A stretch of 64,000 nucleotides of DNA from Rhabditophanes sp. KR3021 (Eukaryota; Nematoda; Chromadorea; Rhabditida; Alloionematidae): assembly GCA_963281155.1 (NCBI GenBank), contig CAUJLY010000006.1:9548001-9612000 (forward strand), in the 5' to 3' direction. The stretch's first letter is position 1, and each line of letters begins with the position of its first letter. This document shows positions 24,193-36,239 of this stretch, piece by piece. A program made the translations under genes and the position numbers. Under the pieces are notes generated by a model, which saw nothing but the letters and a program-made list of their open reading frames with translations, made no database searches and was not told the origin of the DNA.

Positions 24193-26351
24193 TGTCGAAG
24201 CACCCAATATCTAAAATGAAACAAATGTAAAAGCCCCCTCTATCTCTCCCAAATATATAAAATGAACGTAATAATAAAGAGAGGTGCATCAAGCCCAAAA
24301 AAGAAATTCAGATATATTAAATAATAATTATAGGTGATGTTGTAGACACAAGATTGCCATCAAATATAAAGTATATGCGTATGTATTTAAGGCACCTATC
24401 GAGGTCCCTCCTCATGGAGGGAAATAATTTGTTGATATCTTAGAGGAAAGATTTTATGTTGTCTTTTTAATTTTTGGTTTATAACATCTTAAATGGAGTA
24501 TTTTTATTTTTAATACTTGAATCCGCTAACAAAAAGTGTCTTGGAATTAATCATTGGTTGGAGATAAAGAATGTGTTAATTAAAAGATCATTAAGGGAAT
24601 GAAGCCAAAAAAGATTGTTATGGTATTATATTAGACCAAAGATGACTTAAACTTTGGTAAAATTATACTTAAATGCTAAAGATAAATGAATACGTTTTAG
24701 AAATAATAGATTTGACGTAAGCGTTGTGTGCAAAAAAGGGTATCTATGTAAGAAAATATTGAATTTCAAACAACATAAAAATGATCCTTTCACAAACAGC
24801 AACCTTTTTTAGTGAATTTACCTCACCATCACCGTAAAGACAACCATCTGTACAAATTGAAGAAATCCATGTTAAAAAGAACATTTGTGTGTTAGTAGCA
24901 GGACCTACTTATTCTTAAGAGTCAAATTTGGCAATATTTTATTGCTCTAAATATGTTACACAGGTTACAATTATTGCTAGATAGAGACGTTATTGTAAAA
25001 GGTCTATATCGTAAAAAATTTAATTTCAAGGTAGTATATTATGCTTTCAAATATACTATATTTTACAACAGGAGCATGTAAAATGACATATATCATCTAC
25101 ACCAGCTTCAAATGGGAGAACATATATTAGGTTGGATCTTTTTTACGAAGTTAAATAAAAAGACAAATGAATTGTTGTGTGGGAAGGATATACAAGTTCG
25201 CATTAATTAATAAAATTGAAATGTAAGAAATGACTTGAAAATATACAATTCAGTGTCTATCCATAATTGATAATTTTTAGTAAGTTGTTTATAGAATTCA
25301 AAAATAAATTGCAGTTTGTTTTGTGAGAATTCAATTACATTAATTAAATATGTTATAAATAAACAATGTGGTGGTATTCGAAATTATGGTTATTAAGGCA
25401 ATTAGTGGGATGCTATGAAATATATAATTTTGACACAATCGACTTTTTGTATATGGAGAATTGTCCTTTTATTTGTTTAAAAATTCTTTCTCCTTCGTCT
25501 AGACCTCTTTGAAAGGAATAAGCTTTTAATGGATAAGTTGAAGTTAATAAATTGAAGTTACTTTTTTTAAATTAATTCACATAAAACCTTTAATAGTGCT
25601 GCTACATTTTTTCACGCAATGTATTATGTTGAATTTGTAATAACTCTTTCGCACACTATATCACACTCACTAATCTCAGATATACTTTTTGCGTGTCCTA
25701 CAGTTCTTTTATTTGACACAAATCCACGCACTTTATTAATATAAGTCCAAGCGCTGATAAAAAAGGTTTTTTTAGTAAAAAAAGTACTTTTGATTATCTC
25801 AAACTCTTCTTTGCGTATATTTTGGTATTTTTATGATCTATTTTACCATTTTTTACGTATTTATGACGAAGTAGGTAGTAAGTTGGTATTGATTCGTAAC
25901 TGCCATGTCCCTTTGAATAATTAATTTCCTTTTTCATGTCAGTGAAGCGAGCTCTGCACATAAATTTGAAGAATTGTTAAGCACTGCAATAAAACATTTT
26001 AAAAATTCATAATCTTCATCCAAACAATGGAATAAATATATTGGATTTAATGAGTTGTTATAATTTACATATGTGCTGTTTTGATTCAGACTTACCAAAG
26101 TACAAAGATGTCAAAGATGCCGTTGTTTGTATAAAGAGCCATGGAAGTTGATGATTTATTCATTATGGAATAAACTTATACAATTAATAAAAATCTATAA
26201 ACAAGACCAATTACTTAAAATCAAAAGCTTTTACAATTAATAACTATAAACAAGGATTATTACTTTAAATTAATTTCCTTTATTATATTTACAATTATTT
26301 AGTTTCATACATACATTCAGCTTAAATAAAATTTAAAAATTGCTCATATTA
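24193..26351. other. Intergenic, 2.2 kb, with scattered exon-like pieces
   Basis: No complete gene. Candidate pieces, all on the minus strand: 24884-24822 (see the RING gene) and 26163-25934, where a frame starting MNKSSTSMALYTNNGIFDIF is followed, in another frame, by NSLNPIYLFHCLDEDYEF and CAELASLT with a stop at 25934. The second looks like the remnant of a small gene with a frame break. A perfect short hairpin CCCTCC-TCAT-GGAGGG lies near 24407-24422. The rest is AT-rich. Confidence 0.4.
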
Positions 26352-27097
26352 TTATATAAAGATAAATAAAGATACAATAATTGCCCAGACAAAGAGAGTT
26401 GGAAGCCAATGTAATAAAAATGAAGTCGTATCAACATAATTCCCAAAGAAAAACATCTGTGATGCCAACTTGACTTGGTTCCATTTGGTGTGTTGGTAGT
26501 CGATGTCATTAAGGATATTCGTAACGTATAAATGGCAATTATTTATCACAAGATCATGCCTTTTTTGCTCAAATACAGTTGTCTGCGTTTCGATTGCTTT
26601 GTTTAGGTTTTTGTCAACGTCTAGTTGCGTTAAGTTTAATTTGATAAATCGAAGGGGCCTGCCAAAGCCTAAGCTTCCTAACTTAAATTACAAAAAATTG
26701 ATTTGTTAAAGATAAGTCAAACATTTATTACTAACCCCAACTGTATAACTTCCGATAAAGTCTCTGATAACACCATTTGTATGTGAAATTCCAATATGAC
26801 CAATTAATGGGAAAAACCAGCTAAGAGCAAACATGATAAAGTTAGATTAGGTAAATAGACATACGTTATGATTGGAATTGGAGTCCATACTATGCAAGCT
26901 GGAAAGTTGTCATGTCCCTTTGGGCGGAGGACGTTGTTTAAGTAATCAAAGTCTTCAGTGTTTCTTCTACTATCATAAGGTTCGGCAAAACGCACAGAAG
27001 CACCAGCCTTAAGCTTTCTTTCATCGTTACCGTCACAATTAGCTTCTGGGACGTGATTTAGAGAAGAATAACTCTTATCAGCATCAATATTCGCCAT
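26352..27097 (-). CDS. TMEM222/RTE1-family (DUF778) membrane protein
   Basis: Three exons, 27097-26865, 26820-26736 and 26681-26352 (44- and 54-base introns), encode 215 residues; human TMEM222 has about 208. The family core is intact: FPACIVWTPIPIITWFFPLI, GHIGISHTNGVIRDFIGSYTV (human: GHVGLCREDGVVLDFAGS), then FGRPLRFIKL, and the NNCHLYVTNILN block that matches the conserved 'CNCHSFVANCLN' with its Cys-His pair. Two C-terminal hydrophobic segments follow (FFFGNYVDTTSFLLHW; LPTLFVWAIIVSLFIFI). An acidic/Lys-rich tail of 70 residues precedes the core. The function of the family is poorly known; plant RTE1 members act at Golgi/ER with ethylene receptors. The start ATG directly follows TTAAG, a likely trans-splice acceptor. 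Confidence 0.9.
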
Positions 27098-27886
27098 CTT
27101 AATTTATAGGATTGGGAAGTAATAGATAAATTTGTTTTATTACAAAACACACGACAGGCCGCGTCTTAAATAACTTTTTTTTCACGTTAATAAGGTTGAT
27201 TTGGGTGAGCGATTAAGTACTGCTTATTAATTCAATTGCATGATATTTTGATAACTACCTGTATCAAACTATGATCGTTTATTAAATAAATTGTTTATCA
27301 ATTATTAAGCTATATATTTTTGTTTTCAGTCCTCCAGCATTAAATCTACCAATTATTTATTAATATTGTATACGTGTCTTGATTGGGAGTCATTGATAGT
27401 TGCGTAGGGATAAATTTTAATATATTAAATCAATTAATTATACCTATAGAATAGGATAGTTTGGAGAAATTACATATTAGTAATTTGTTTCTGTGTAGGC
27501 TTCTCCGAGTCTAAACTTTTAATGTTTGTCAACATGAAATGTTATACTTCTGCATTTATTTTTTAATAGAAAACAAACATTTCCAATTTTGAAGGACTGG
27601 CTCAGATCAGTTTTAAACTTAACATTCCATGGTTCGTCACATTTGACGTAGCATTTATAATTCATAATATTAGCAGACTTTACATCGCTATTTGATCATA
27701 ATGACAAAGAGCAATAATTGCTTGGGGTGAAACGTTCACCTTTTTGATAGGATTTAAGGTTATTTGATGTGATACAAATATAAACAAAGAATTAACATTT
27801 TTACACGTTGCGGAATTGCATATCTACCGTTGATCAAATTGGTTAACTTTTTTCAATTTATTGTATCTTTCTTATTCTAGGGTGAA
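27098..27886. other. Shared upstream region of two divergent genes
   Basis: 790 bases between the TMEM222-like start (minus) and the transporter start (plus), so it should hold both promoters. AT-rich, no firm site. TTATTCTAG at 27872-27880 is a likely trans-splice acceptor for the plus-strand gene. Confidence 0.5.
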
Positions 27887-28934
27887 ATGATTTTATCATC
27901 TTTTCGTTTTAATCCAAGTCTCCCAACTACAATCCTATCCACAAAACTAAAATTTGATCTACACATCTTTATATGTTTTGTGACATGGTGGGGATGTAGT
28001 GCTGCAGGTAACATAATCAACAAAAGCATGCTTACGGTAAATTATTAGATGTTCACAAAATTTACTAAACTTGTTTTCACAGAGTTATCCATATCCTTTA
28101 ACAGTTGCCTTAAACAGTCTTTTTAATAATATGTGTTATGCAACGTTTTGGGTTTGTATCACGAAAGCGTCTGCAATAACAGCATTAAAAAGAATACCGA
28201 TCAAATACACATTGACGTGGCTGGTCCCACTAGGGTTTGGAAAAGCCTTAGCAGCTGCTAGTACTTATTTTGGATTGTTGAAAGTCACAATATCATATGC
28301 TCAAACCGTCAAATGCACGATGCCCATTTTTACCGTCATAATCGCGAGAATATTCCTGAAAGAAAGACAGCCAAAATCAGTTTATTTTTCCCTGGTTCCA
28401 ATTATTGCTGGTGTTTTACTTTGTACAATGACAGAATTTAACTTTGACTTGCAAGGATTAACAGCTTCCCTCGTATCAACCTCTTTATATTCTTTCATGA
28501 ATGTATTAGCAAAAAAAATTTTAGATGATACCAACATCACTCCTCTTCAATTATTGTCTTTAAATTCCAAGATGGCTCTTTGTCTTTTCTTTCCAATTTG
28601 GTTTTATAATGAAGGATCAATTTTGCTAGACCAAACAGCAATGGAATCTCCAGAATTTGTGTCTCCTGACTCGCACTTTTTATTACTTATGTTTGCCTCA
28701 GGCTTCATTTCCTTTTGCCAGAATTTTTGTGCTTTCACTTTGATAAATCACTTAACGGCTTTGAGTTACTCCGTTGCTAACACATCCAAAAGAATCATCG
28801 TCATAGGTTCATCCATTTTCTTTTTCCATAATAACGTAACTGTCCTCAACTTGCTCGGCATAACTTTCGCAATCCTAGGAGTAGTCATGTACAATAGGGT
28901 AAAAAACAAAAACTACCTTAAACGATCTAACTAA
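27887..28934 (+). CDS. SLC35E1-like nucleotide-sugar/triose-phosphate transporter family member
   Basis: Exons 27887-28036 and 28083-28934 (46-base intron) encode 333 residues with about ten hydrophobic segments, the drug/metabolite transporter fold of Golgi or ER carriers. Landmarks of the TPT branch: CSAAGNIINKSML in helix 1, KVTISYAQTVKCTMPIFTV in helix 4, VYFSLVPIIAGVLLCT, and the C-terminal LTALSYSVANTSKRIIVIGS with LNLLGITFAILGVVMYNRVK. The Lys-Arg of 'NTSKRI' and the earlier Lys of 'TVKCT' are the conserved basic residues that face the substrate. The substrate is not known for SLC35E1. The C-terminal KNKNYLKRSN is basic, as in many ER/Golgi carriers. The start is set by the acceptor TTCTAG six bases upstream. 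It converges on the RhoGAP gene. Confidence 0.88.
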
Positions 28935-29273
28935 CCGTTTGCACCTTACTTTTAGCTAAAGCACATCCGCCGAACCCATAAAAACTACACACTACTGAAA
29001 CCTGAACTAGAAAAACCTTCATCAATTTACGTATCGGGTGGGTTTAATAAATAAACAATATCACAAACTTTTAGACCATCAATATCAAAAAATTTATTGT
29101 ATATATCGTATCAAATGCACATCATATAATATTTACTGATCTTAAGATTAAATTATGTTTATATAAATAAATAACTGTATGTTTTTTAAACAATTGATGG
29201 TGTATCAATTATGTAAGTATATATTTATAGTTTTGTTTTAACAATAAATTAAGTAAAAAGAGTTGGTTGCGTT
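28935..29273. other. Convergent 3' region
   Basis: 340 bases between the transporter stop and the RhoGAP stop, presumably both 3' UTRs; AATAAA-like words occur on both strands (29046 plus; 29246 and neighbours minus). Confidence 0.5.
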
Positions 29274-30738
29274 TTAAATTTCAAAGACATACTCATATTC
29301 AGTCATCAGAATGTAACAGAAATTGTTAAGAGTATGAAGTTGCGAAATGACGGGTTGTTGATTAGTTGGCCAAGTAAGATTAGGTCCAAAGACGACACTC
29401 AAATTGTTTGCATCCATTTTATTTTGTTGGTGGTGGGCAGCGACTTCAATCAAGAACTCAATTATTTTCTTCAAAAGTACATAATTAGGCTTTGGAATTA
29501 GTTTCAAAAAAGCTTTCACATTTTCTTTTTTCTCATTTTTCGGGACATCTGAAATGGTAAGAAGGAAGGTAAATATATGAGTCATTAAACATACCTAAAG
29601 TCGTAATCAGTTGCGAGTATAATGCATTTGTTATAATGGGTTCACCTAGATTTCTTAAGAATATTTTCAATAATGATGATACATCAATGATTGCCGTGTC
29701 GAGGCATTCCTTGTAGAATTGATCATTTAAAAAGTCAATGCTCTCACCTGCATTGATCCGTTCTTGGAGGGTGTTCAGTCTTGCCACAACACTTGACAAT
29801 CTGAATATTCCTTGCTTCTTCAAACCGTGTGCTTTCAAAAAGTCAATCAGTTCCGTTACAATTGGTGGTACTTCACAACCTGGATTGTTTTTCAAAATAA
29901 AGTCTAGAGAGACATTAAATTGGGTGGTTGGACGGGGTGGTAGATTTTGGGAAACCAGAGACATTGGTATTCTTTTGGCCAAGTCACACATCGACGCATC
30001 ATGATCCAAAATAGGCTGTGGTAAGTTTAAGCGAGACACGGGTACGATCTCATCTAGTTCGCTCAGATAATTCATGTAGTGCATCTTCTTTTCAAATTTA
30101 ATTGAAATAAAGCGTTGAAATAATCCCCATACTATTTTTATAAAAACGAGTGGGATAGATGACAGCAAAAACCTTTAAATTCTTTTTGTATTTTCTGTCA
30201 AAGGCGTTGAATGCCTTGAAAAGTGTTTTGATTGGGGGTTTGTTATTGCTGTGGAGACCGTAATGGAAATACAGCAATGAATAATCGAGTTCCACGATTG
30301 AGTCAAGTACATGTTGGAGAAAGCTGAAAAACATATTATTAAAAGACTCTTTTTCGAGCTTATTTTTACCGGAAAAAAGTGTCATGATTAAATTCCTTAG
30401 TTGAAGGTAAACGAAAGGCATAGACGCAAACAATCGGTCTTCCGGCTTTGTCACCATCCCCAATTATGTTAATGATGTTTAGTTTGCTTATTTCATCAAA
30501 CTCAGCATTATAAATTTCATCAGTCGGCGAACCTAATTCGCATTCAAAGTTGTCTCTTTCCAAAAACGACTTAACGGGTGCAGTCATTTTCGCTGCATCA
30601 CACTCTAAAACTTTATTTTAAACATTTTTCAAAATTGCATGTGTCCTAACCTTTATAATCAGATGGTGAAATCAAATCATCATCCGCAAACCCATCCTCG
30701 GGCTCGACAAACTCTTTGTCATGTTCACTTTCGTTCAT
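29274..30738 (-). CDS. rga-1: ARHGAP1-type RhoGAP with Sec14/BCH domain (one surplus base)
   Basis: Four exons: 30738-30651, 30610-30370, 30323-29595 and 29548-29274. They total 1333 bases, one too many; removing one T from the sense T5 run (plus 30142-30146) gives exactly 443 residues, against 439 in human ARHGAP1. Order: acidic N terminus (NESEHDKEFVEPEDGFADDD), a Sec14/CRAL-TRIO (BCH) domain (GRPIVCVYAFRLPS, HVLDSIVELDYSLLYFHYG, NLKVFAVIYPTRF), a bridge FEKKMHYMNYLSEL, a Pro motif NLPPRPTTQF, and the RhoGAP domain with arginine finger in GIFRLSS and the NKMDANNLSVVFGPNL block. It should stimulate GTP hydrolysis on Rho/Cdc42 near membranes. In the deposited reading the protein breaks after VIYPTRFY. 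The symbol follows the C. elegans Sec14-RhoGAP and is tentative. Confidence 0.85.
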
Positions 30739-33700
30739 GATAAAAAAGGCTCTTGGTTGGTTCCCTTATTTCGAAATACTTTTGCTTATATCTAAAAATA
30801 TTTATTTCAATTAGATTGATGGTAAAACTAGTTATTATTTTTCGACAAACAAGTGAATAACATATCTCAAAAATAGTTCTAGAATGCCACGCAATTTATT
30901 AAAAGCACCACAGTAGCTGTAGAATAACAACAGTTTGGATGTAAACACAAAGTACATGAGGGCATCCCTTTACGTTGTTTTCTAAAAGTTAATAAATTTT
31001 GCAAAGCTCACATCACTACCAAAATGTAAATATTTTTATCACGTTTTTGACGATAGTCATAAGATGTAAAAAATTCATAAGAACGTAGATAATATTTATG
31101 TGACAATTCTACCAATGGATTTTATGTTTTCCATTTCAATAGGCGAAAATATATCATGTGTTCTGCTGCCTCAAAACGGTAACAGTATTTTGTTTGCGCG
31201 TATATGATGATAATGATCCACATAGATCACTATGCTGCACATATAAGATTTGAATTCAGCCTGTTGAAGAAATGTAAAGTTCACCATCGTTCATATACAT
31301 ATATCTGTTGACATCGGGTGTAAAGAGGGCCTGACTCAGCCAACTCATCTTTATTGATTTGTATATTGTGCACCATGCAAACATGTTGCAATCACTATCG
31401 CTCCAATGATTGCTCTTTGTGTCTGTTCACACAATCATATGATTTCTATGTATAAATAAATTAACCCAACACAACATGTAGACTGGCCCTGCGTTCTATG
31501 TCTCAACCGAAAAGTATATAAACACTCAGTCTTTACTACAACCCTAGTCTTTGCGCCAACTGTCATTCCATCATGCGGCTGCACATTTTTATAAAATGTA
31601 TAAAGTTTTGTCGTTTGCTTGACGATGAACATTTATAAAGACTTTAATATGCATCTTTTTACTATACTAAAATAGTAAAAAAGGGATTCTTGAATTGAAT
31701 GATTCAAGTTGGTGAATAGCCCGTAAAATAGATCCTATTCCGTGCCAGCACTCAAAAACATTGTAAGTTTTACTTTTAAAAAATATAAGTATCATACTTA
31801 TTTGACAAAAGTTGTGTCCCCTTCTCACGCATTCAATCATTCCCCTTAAAAATATTTTTCATTTTTTATTCAATTTTACACATAATTTCCCTTTAGATTG
31901 AAGATTGCAACTTTAAATAGATGAAGTCAAATTCATAAACATATAAAACACTCCTTAGAGATGATAAATCGTTAAAATAAGACACACCACCCTTGCTCAA
32001 CCAACATAGTGTTTGCCTTGACTCACGATCTATGACGCTTTTCCTTCAAAAATTTTAAAAGTCTTTTGACTAGATACAAATTAATCACCAGAGTGTAAGC
32101 TTCTCCAAGCAGATGAAGAACCAGTTGAGAATGATCTCTTTTCTCTACATCGCCACATTTCATCATCTTCAAAGTTGAATTTCGAAATTAAAAATAAAAA
32201 TAGCAAGCCCAGCCTTTCCTATGCCGTCATAGATTGTTTCTGAACAAAAGGACAAGATAATATTGACTATTTCGTGATATCTTTTTTGGATAGGAAATTG
32301 CCGCTCCAGATTACTGTATAACTTCTATAGCAACCACCATACAAGGTAAATACGACGCCTTAGCGTTTCTTTGTTTAATATTAGCTGCCGCATTATCGAT
32401 TGACTTTATAACTATATTTACTGTCACACTCATTTTACTATACATTAGATATGTATTTTGAAGCACACTTGGAACCAATTAAAAAGAGAGATGGATAAAA
32501 ATGATATGGCCTAAGAAAAAGTATTAAGTATACTTGATCTCTTACCTACTGTAATACTCAAATTGTTACTTAAAAAAGGCAACATTATATGATTGATTGT
32601 TAATGTGAAATGACTAGGAAACACGTGACACCCCACACCAAACTAGCTTCTTTAGAAAGGAAAGAAAAGCGAGAGACCAATTAAATAAGAGAGTATTATT
32701 ATTTGTGACGAGACGTAAAGTTAATGATAATTAGAACACATTCAGTTTTATAACCCAACATAAGGCGAGCACCCCTGTCAAGATTAAATTTTTATATTTG
32801 AAAAAATCCAGATTATTTGTTAGTGTTCGTGACTATCCATCAAAAGAGCACACTTCTCAGATTACACCAAAAATATTCTATCCTCAATGTAGCAAAAAAC
32901 ACAAAATTATGCTTCCAAAATATGTTTGTTTCCCGACAACGTCACAAAAACTCCCAAATTGATATTAACTAAATTACACAAAAAGAACAAATCTAATTGA
33001 AAAGATATAACCGCTTTTGAAATACTTTCTGTAATAGACGACTGCGAGTAGTAATTTGTTAATTGGCAATCCTTTTGAAATAATCCCAATTAATAATTTT
33101 ATTGCTTGTACGCTTGGCTTTACAAAAAACTCAGATATTCACTTTGAATATACACCAAAAAGAGACACATGTATACTTTGATAAATGGTCTATACTTAGG
33201 AAGCTTTCTCATATTAAATCTACTTATTATTATTTTCGGATTCCGGCGGCTGACTGCTTTTAATGGGCTTGTGTTATGAAACAGAAGGTTGTTAAGAGTA
33301 CGCTTGGTAGCTGGGATCCTCTATTTAGCTGTTACTATATTAGAAATTTGAAATCATTCATATGTTCGTTTTGTCATTTAAAAAATCTGAATTGAATGTG
33401 TGGTACTTGACAGAAAACACACAAACAATACCGTATCGGAAAATTATATAAATTTGAAATATATGGGGATTTATAGAACGTATAAAGAACAAAAATGATT
33501 ATAACAATAATAAACTTGCATAGATTATGTATAGACGACTGTCTTTACTGACCCAAAATCATAGGAGTTGATCGAGGGAGGTGAGATACGCTTGGCTATA
33601 CATTTTCAATTAACATCAATAGAGACAACTTGATATTAAGGAAAAAGATTACATTAAATTGCATGAACCGATCCGCTCGTAATAGACACTACTAGAAAAT

Positions 33701-36239
33701 ATGCAAGAAAAAAGACACATAAATTATAAGTATAATTAAAGTTGATCTCTGCTAAATTGATTGTATCAATCCTTACTACATGGCAATATGCAAGTATTAT
33801 TTTTTTGCTATTATTCAAGAAATCTTTGACTTTTCATCCTATTGGAGGATATTATTGAAAGTATGCTAACTGCTATGGTTATTTTCAACTGTGCAGCTCC
33901 ATCCACACTCATTGTATAAACTTATCTCTAATTTGACTAACAGTTTTTTAAACTGCAGATCACCACTAAACACAAGCATTTGAAGATACAGGAATTATTT
34001 TATCTCTCTACAAGCCATATCCTGTGGAACGTATGTGCATGTTCATCGCATCTTAAATCATACACATTGAATCAATTAAAGTATAGGATCACCTTTTGAT
34101 TTGGAATTGAATCTGTTATTTAACAGCACAACCAATACTTCACTATTAGTATGTTATCCAATGCTTAATCTTATTTTTTAAAGATACCATGTAAGCTATT
34201 TGAAGCTACTTCCCGCACTTGTTTCCAAACTGACCCATTTTGGATCAAAACAAGATGCCCGCTGTTTGCAGGCTTGCATTCGTGCCTTAATTGTTCATCT
34301 TTAAATCATATCAATCCACCGATATTTTCTTTAGTACCAGCCATGAGCATTTAATGCCACCATCTATCTGTTATCTATGAAACAAATGTTTATTGAATTT
34401 AATATAACGGGACACTTATGGAGATCTTCTAAACAGGAACTAGAAAAGTAAATCGAAAAATTTAAATTTGTTTTTAGATGTTAAATTACCTTCGGATTTT
34501 CCCTTCTCTGACACACTTGTCATTAATAGACAATAAGCCGCAAATGTTCCCAGTTAAGGTTAAAGGTTCAAGTGAAGATAGATTTTTAAAAGACACACGT
34601 TAATAGATAAAGACACATATTTGCGAGCATGCTGAGTCAGCACAACCTTATCAAAAATTAAATACTAAAGTAATAACTTACTAGTTTACACACACAATTG
34701 GGATTTAACCTGTTTAACAGAAGAAACTAAAGATGTCGGGACTAATTAGAAGTTAAGAAAAATGAAAAATGGTATATCAAATATATATTGACATTAGGAA
34801 GACACAAACATAATTAATCTTAAAAATCAATTTGTATGGATTTGTATTTCACACTTTTATTGTTATTTCCAACTTATATCGTCTCATGCGTCGAGTACTC
34901 TGTTTGATTGGGGAAGTTTTGTTTCACTTTAAGCTAGTAATAAGCTTCAGTTGATTTCGCATACCTGAAAGAGATGCAACTTAAATTAATGACATCTGTT
35001 TAAGTCCTACAAAACACTACCTGCATCATGAGAAAAGATCAAGTGAAACAATATTTCAATTACCAATTGTTTACTTTGCCAATACCTTGTTCAACTTTAA
35101 TCTGACATGAAACTTTTAATTCAGTACTCTGTGTTTACAATTTGTTTATCAAGACTTATTAATGTCAATTCACGTATATGTGACAATTTATATTGTTGAA
35201 AGTGTTCGGTCTGCCATAGAAGTATTAAGTTTTACCAATGTATCACATATGATTCAAGATATCTATTCTAAACAGACCACCAACATTGAAGAGAGATTAA
35301 GTTTAAATTAAAATAACCAATTGACAACACGTCTGGGAAGTATTAGAGTAGACATTAACAAACACGGATAAGGTTTTAGTGTTCATTACAAATAATCAAG
35401 TCCTTTTATTGTCCAAATCACTTAGAGAGAGCTTATTGGAAGATACCAACATATTAAAGAAATTCGAGTACTTACGCCTTGCTGATCCAATGCATAATTA
35501 TCAATTTAGACTACATGTTTTTAGAGTGTCACTAGTATCAACCCCATGATATCAAGTTAAGTTTTGTTTGTATTAGGTAATAGATACTACATTTAAGATG
35601 TAAACCTATCTTTATCGGAGTATCAATCACGTCATTTGCCGGATTGAAATTTCAAATTAGGAAAACAAGAGAGAGGCTACTTTTTTATAACCAAACCTGG
35701 TTGTTTAGAATTCAAGAGACATTTATTGTCCTTCAAGATAAATTAATCACTAACATCAAAACGAGATTTCCAGGATTTTCTTGTCATTAATTAGCTGTGA
35801 CGTATTCAAAAAACCTTTAATCTATCGAGATAAATCAGAAATTGTCAGGAAAATTAAAAAGGGAAACCAAATTATAATTAATCACAACATCAAGATAGTA
35901 GGAGCTGAAAATTAATTCATGTTTAATCAACAATTATTTCATCATTCTTTCTAAGTTTTAAAATTAATGATATAACTCAATTTCCAAAATCGCGGTTTAA
36001 AACGTCTTTTCGATTTGTGCCATATTCAATTGTTGTTATGAAAACTCTATTTACGAGTCGATCTACCAGACTATCTACGTAATTACTTACATTTATTTAT
36101 AAACGACATTTAGTGCTAGTCGGCCACTACATTAACTTGTTCGTTTGCTCCTTCAACTGTTTCTAGACACATAGTTGTGAAAGTTGTTAGGACGCACTTC
36201 TACTATTATTTCTATTTTTTAATCACCTACCTATACGTA
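30739..36239. other. Gene-poor region, first part
   Basis: 5.5 kb without a recognised gene. An open frame with good codon texture but no start or clear splice borders lies at 32085-32243 (plus; QADEEPVENDLFSLHRHISS inside). The left end should hold the RhoGAP promoter, with a TGACTCA word at 31332. No tRNA-like boxes, tandem arrays or transposon ends found. Confidence 0.4.
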
